Assembly: GCA_021786815.1 (NCBI GenBank)
Contig: JAJYMR010000327.1
Coordinates: 1-9,452, forward strand
DNA: 9,452 bases
Source of the DNA: Deltaproteobacteria bacterium
GTDB taxonomy: Bacteria; Desulfobacterota; Binatia; Binatales; Binataceae
Direction: 5' to 3'
Below are positions 7,038-9,452 of the stretch, one piece after another. How positions within the stretch are numbered: the stretch's first letter is position 1; the number at the start of each line of letters is the position of its first letter. A program made the translations under genes and the position numbers. Below the pieces are notes generated by a model, which ran no database searches, was not told the origin of the DNA, and was given only the letters and a program-made list of their open reading frames with translations.

Positions 7038-7915
7038 CGGCTGAACTCCAGTGCTAGTTCTATGGCGAGCGAGGGGCCTCCGCCGCTCATGATGTTGAAT
7101 CCCGCAACCTCGCCCGCCAGCGCCTTCATCAGGGAAAGATTTTCCTCGAGTGAGCGGGTGCGCACATCGGCCTCGCTCATTCCGGCGTAACGTTCGAGAT
7201 GATGCGCGGCCCCCTTGAGATCGGCGACCCGTTCTCGCATGTAGGTCGCCATCGATTCCCGCTTGACGGGCATCACGCCGAGAACCGTGGCGAGCCCGAG
7301 CGCCCGCGCGCGTGCGATAAAGCGACGGGCGGTTTCGAGTTCGAACACGGGTTGGGTTATGACGAAGCGCGCTCCGGCCTCGGCTTTGCGCTCGAGCAAT
7401 TCGAATTCGCGGTCGATATTCCCGCGATTCGGATTCGCGACCGCTCCGGGCACCAGGTTTGGAATCGCCTTGAGCGGCGGCCTGCCCTCGCCCGTATCGC
7501 CCCGGTTCAGAGCCGCGATAATCCCGAGAAGCCCGAATGCGTCCACGTCGTGCACTGAACGCGCGCCCGACGGATCGCCGGGCGCGAGCTTGTCGCCCGT
7601 CAGCGCGACGACCGCGTCGATTCCAAGCGCCGCGGCTCCGAGCAGGTCGGACTTGAGCGCGAGCCGGTTCCGGTCGCGGCAGGAAAAATTCACGACCACC
7701 GGGATGCCGAGGCGCGCACGAATTATCGAGCCGAACACGACTCCCGACATCTTGACGCGGCCAAGCGAGTTGTCGGTCAGGTTGATGGCGTCGGCGTGGC
7801 CGGCGAGCACGGCCAGGCGCTTGAGCAGCGGCTCTGGATTGATTCCGCGCGGCGGGGCGACCTCCAGCCAAAGAGCGGGCGTCGGACCGCTCAGCGATTC
7901 AAGCAAAGTCGCCAA
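7013..7915 (-). CDS. metF: Methylenetetrahydrofolate reductase, YitJ-domain type, stand-alone
   Basis: This flavoprotein reduces 5,10-methylene-THF to 5-methyl-THF for methionine synthesis, or can run in one-carbon pathways. The TIM barrel fills almost all of the 300 residues. Signatures are LEVAPPRGINPE (17-28, Glu18 as the likely catalytic acid), INLTDNSLGRVKMS (44-57), NFSCRDRNRLALKSDLLGAA (76-95), ALTGD (104-108, Asp108 near the flavin) and FVITQPVF (184-191, Gln188). PPRG, the DNSLGRVKMS segment and CRDRNR resemble the reductase half of bifunctional homocysteine S-methyltransferase/MTHFR proteins more than E. coli MetF. No methyltransferase domain is attached or adjacent. The start is TTG, supported by GAGAGG five bases upstream. 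It follows thrB after 84 bases and overlaps folE by 25. Cofactor preference cannot be read from the sequence. Confidence 0.9.
   Translation of the reverse strand: MATLLESLSGPTPALWLEVAPPRGINPEPLLKRLAVLAGHADAINLTDNSLGRVKMSGVVFGSIIRARLGIPVVVNFSCRDRNRLALKSDLLGAAALGIDAVVALTGDKLAPGDPSGARSVHDVDAFGLLGIIAALNRGDTGEGRPPLKAIPNLVPGAVANPNRGNIDREFELLERKAEAGARFVITQPVFELETARRFIARARALGLATVLGVMPVKRESMATYMRERVADLKGAAHHLERYAGMSEADVRTRSLEENLSLMKALAGEVAGFNIMSGGGPSLAIELALEFSRWRKEGGR
7046..7049 (-). promoter_or_regulatory. Ribosome binding site of folE, inside metF
   Basis: GGAG on the minus strand sits eight bases before the folE ATG at 7037 and lies within the last codons of metF. It decides the folE start, because the reading frame is open well upstream of this point. 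Confidence 0.6.
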
Positions 7916-7920
7916 AATTT

Positions 7921-7926
7921 CCTCTC
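7921..7926 (-). promoter_or_regulatory. Ribosome binding site fixing the TTG start of metF
   Basis: GAGAGG on the minus strand lies five bases before TTG at 7915. No ATG is available close by in frame, and the conserved LEVAPPRG block begins only 16 codons later, so this TTG is the best start. The rest of the 84-base gap to thrB (7916-7999) contains a TTGACG without a matching -10, and nothing else that I recognise. Confidence 0.65.
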
Positions 7927-7999
7927 CGGGTGCGGCGGCGATAGTGCGCGGTGGATGTTGCTGTTGTCCGCGGCGAACTCGTCAACAAGCGCGCGGCCG

Positions 8000-9034
8000 C
8001 TAAGCCTGGCGCCGTTCGCTCGCCTTGACCTTCTGATACTTACGGTAGTCGTATCCGGTCGCCATCGCCATCAGCAACTGCTCCATCCCGCCCTCTTTCT
8101 CGCGCCGAAGCACCCGCAGCCGGTCGAAGAATTCGTTGAAGTCCTTCTCGACGCGGCGCGCGCAATCGCCGGCGTGAAGGAAGAAATCGTGCAGCCGCGT
8201 CACCGTGAAGCGAAGCGACGAGTAGCGAAGTTCGTTCGGAAACGCGTCCCACTCGGCGAGCGAGAGCGTGCGCACCGATTCGTAACCGCGCAGGATCGCG
8301 CGGAACCGATCCAGCGAGTACGCGCCCTCGACGAAACAGAGCGCGTTGACCGCGGTGGCGATGTCGAAAATGAACTTGCCCCGGCACGCCGCCTCGAAGT
8401 CAAGCAGCGCCACCAGCTTCTCGCCGCGAAACAGCACGTTATCGGCAAACAGGTCGCCGTGGATCACACCCTTGGGCAGCTTGCCCTCGAGATAGCGCGT
8501 CAGATAATCGACCTCGTCGTCGAGCGTGCGCAGAACCTTTCGAAAATAATTCGGCAGCCGCGAGCGCACGGTCAGGTAGAGATCCGCGATGCGCTCGAAG
8601 CTGAAACGGTTGTCGATTCCCTTTTTGTACGCCTTGCCGACGACGTGTAGTTCGCCGAGCGCGCGGCCTATCGTCTCGAGCTGCGTTTCCTTCAGATGCG
8701 AGGCGCCGATCACCTTGCCCTCGTGGTAGCGAAACAGCGAGACGCACTTGCCGTTGAACTGCCGGTAAAGCCGTCCCATCCGATCCTGCAGCGGATGCGG
8801 ACAGGGAAAGACGTGCTTGCGCAGGAAGGTCAGCAGGTCGAGTTCGCGCTTCAACTCGTTTTCGCTCTTGACCTCGTCCACGCGCAGAAGAAAGCGCCCG
8901 CGCGAGGTTTCGAGCACATAATTGCTGTTGACCGAACCCTCGGGTATCCCGGAGAAGCTGGTGATACGCCCGAGGCTGTAATCCTCGGACATCTCCTTCA
9001 GGAAGGGTTTCGTCAACTCGGTATAGACGGCCAT
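8000..9034 (-). CDS. thrB: Homoserine kinase, ThrB type II (aminoglycoside phosphotransferase fold)
   Basis: This enzyme most likely phosphorylates L-homoserine with ATP on the way to threonine. The start MAVYTELTKPFL is typical of type II homoserine kinases and is followed by FSGIPEGSVNSNYVLETSRG (27-46), the nucleotide-binding lobe. The catalytic loop HGDLFADNVLF (192-202) and the metal-binding LLDFEAAC (210-217) are intact, and KFIFDIATAVNALCF (220-234) also fits the family. At 344 residues it is slightly longer than usual, with a basic tail (KVKASERRQA). The ATG at 9034 has no strong ribosome binding site. A good promoter lies about 33 bases upstream, giving a short leader. It is the first gene of the minus-strand series. 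No thrA or thrC is nearby, so another small-molecule kinase of this fold remains possible. Confidence 0.85.
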   Translation of the reverse strand: MAVYTELTKPFLKEMSEDYSLGRITSFSGIPEGSVNSNYVLETSRGRFLLRVDEVKSENELKRELDLLTFLRKHVFPCPHPLQDRMGRLYRQFNGKCVSLFRYHEGKVIGASHLKETQLETIGRALGELHVVGKAYKKGIDNRFSFERIADLYLTVRSRLPNYFRKVLRTLDDEVDYLTRYLEGKLPKGVIHGDLFADNVLFRGEKLVALLDFEAACRGKFIFDIATAVNALCFVEGAYSLDRFRAILRGYESVRTLSLAEWDAFPNELRYSSLRFTVTRLHDFFLHAGDCARRVEKDFNEFFDRLRVLRREKEGGMEQLLMAMATGYDYRKYQKVKASERRQA

Positions 9035-9066
9035 GAAACGGAAGCGCTAGCCTTGTGCCCGCGGCA

Positions 9067-9095
9067 AGTCTAGAAGCTGAATCGAACCCCGTCAA
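9067..9095 (-). promoter_or_regulatory. Sigma-70-type promoter of thrB and probably the genes below it
   Basis: On the minus strand TTGACG (9090-9095) is followed after exactly 17 bases by TAGACT (9067-9072). Each hexamer is close to consensus and the spacing is ideal. Transcription would start near 9060, leaving a leader of about 25 bases before thrB. It is the best promoter in the window. Since no terminator is visible between the minus-strand genes, it may drive several or all of them. Confidence 0.6.
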
Positions 9096-9096
9096 C

Positions 9097-9114
9097 CGGG
9101 TATTTCACAACCCG
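9097..9114. promoter_or_regulatory. Inverted repeat next to the thrB -35, possible operator
   Basis: CGGGT (9097-9101) and ACCCG (9110-9114) form an inverted repeat around an eight-base AT-rich centre. It adjoins the thrB -35 element and lies between two divergent genes, a usual place for a regulator site. The arms are short and could be chance in GC-rich DNA. On the plus strand GATAAT (9121-9126) could be a -10 for the peroxiredoxin gene, but no -35 is seen at the proper distance. Confidence 0.25.
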
Positions 9115-9163
9115 CGCCCGGATAATCGACCCGCCGCTACCGTCCGAAGGGCGCGTCTGGAAC

Positions 9164-9169
9164 AGGGGA
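9164..9169 (+). promoter_or_regulatory. Ribosome binding site of the peroxiredoxin gene
   Basis: AGGGGA on the plus strand lies seven bases before the ATG at 9177. It supports this start, although conserved peroxiredoxin sequence begins only about 17 codons later. Confidence 0.7.
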
Positions 9170-9176
9170 ACTTGCG

Positions 9177-9452
9177 ATGGCGGCCAGAAAAACACGTGCT
9201 GCAAAGGAAGAGTCCGCGTCTCATCCGCTTGAGGGAAAGAACGCTCCTGCGTTCGAACTTGCGACCGGCGACGAAACCACCGTCGCCCTGAAAGACCTGC
9301 TCGGCAAGGGCAATCTCGTGCTCTATTTCTATCCCAAGGACATGACCCCCGGATGCACCACCGAGGCGTGCGACTTTCGCGACAATCTCGGCGCGATGCG
9401 CAAACTCGGCGCCGAAGTTGCCGGAATCAGCGCCGATTCTCCCGGCTCCCAT
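9177..9452 (+). CDS. bcp: Peroxiredoxin, Bcp/PrxQ type (5' part, runs off the window)
   Basis: This thiol peroxidase reduces hydrogen peroxide and organic hydroperoxides, usually with electrons from thioredoxin. The 92 codons seen form the N-terminal half of the AhpC/TSA domain: GKNAPAFEL (20-28), then LVLYFYPKDMTPGCTTEACD (47-66) and VAGISADSPGSH (81-92) at the window edge. Cys60 is the peroxidatic cysteine. Cys65, five residues later, matches the resolving cysteine of the atypical 2-Cys Bcp/PrxQ group. About 15 extra residues (MAARKTRAAKEESAS), basic at first, precede the domain compared with E. coli Bcp. They do not look like a signal peptide, since they lack a hydrophobic core. The start has a good ribosome binding site. 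The gene diverges from thrB across 142 bases and is the only plus-strand gene. Confidence 0.92.
   Translation, partial: MAARKTRAAKEESASHPLEGKNAPAFELATGDETTVALKDLLGKGNLVLYFYPKDMTPGCTTEACDFRDNLGAMRKLGAEVAGISADSPGSH

Noticed and set aside
7038..7871. Long upstream extension of the folE frame, which would give a 487-residue protein
   Set aside because: The extension is an alternative frame of metF, rich in Arg, Gly and Ala with no domain. FolE homology begins just after the ATG at 7037, which has its own ribosome binding site.
7916..7999. Possible promoter or riboswitch before metF
   Set aside because: A TTGACG is present, but no -10 element occurs at 15-19 bases. The gap is too short for the known large riboswitches of methionine genes, and no such fold was seen.
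9105..9452. Minus-strand open frame of 115 residues at the right end
   Set aside because: It lies antisense to the peroxiredoxin gene, whose plus-strand reading shows the active-site cysteines and family motifs.

Overview
The window comes from a GC-rich bacterium. It carries ten recognisable genes, packed closely and in a housekeeping style. I saw no insertion sequence, CRISPR array, tRNA, rRNA or phage gene. Codons are strongly biased to G/C in the third position, which opens many long spurious frames on the opposite strand. The three-subunit transhydrogenase, the MOFRL-type glycerate kinase and a stand-alone methylenetetrahydrofolate reductase (MTHFR) of the type usually fused to a homocysteine methyltransferase suggest a high-GC proteobacterial or deltaproteobacterial-like environmental lineage. 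The sequence alone does not fix the taxon.

Nine genes lie on the minus strand and are transcribed from right to left. In order they are homoserine kinase (thrB), MTHFR (metF), GTP cyclohydrolase I (folE), ribose-5-phosphate isomerase (rpiA), glycerate 2-kinase (gckA-like), NAD-type isocitrate dehydrogenase, and the transhydrogenase genes pntAA, pntAB and pntB. The five genes from metF to isocitrate dehydrogenase are almost contiguous, with a 25-base overlap and gaps of 30, 12 and 17 bases. Gaps of 84, 147 and 84 bases separate thrB from metF, isocitrate dehydrogenase from pntAA, and pntAA from pntAB. pntAB and pntB overlap by four bases. A good sigma-70-type promoter (TTGACG, 17 bases, TAGACT) lies just upstream of thrB and could serve the whole array. 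A weaker candidate lies before pntAA.

At the right end a peroxiredoxin gene of the Bcp/PrxQ type starts on the plus strand, diverges from thrB, and runs off the window. The shared 142-base region holds the thrB promoter and a small inverted repeat that could be an operator.

The genes fit a central-metabolism theme. NAD-linked isocitrate dehydrogenase makes NADH, and the proton-driven transhydrogenase can convert it to NADPH. MTHFR and GTP cyclohydrolase supply and use folate one-carbon units. Glycerate 2-kinase returns glycerate to 2-phosphoglycerate, as in the serine cycle or photorespiratory salvage. Ribose-5-phosphate isomerase feeds pentose and purine (GTP) supply. A link to C1 metabolism is possible but is inference. 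I found no clear sign of an undescribed system; the findings are mostly modest points of gene architecture and regulation.
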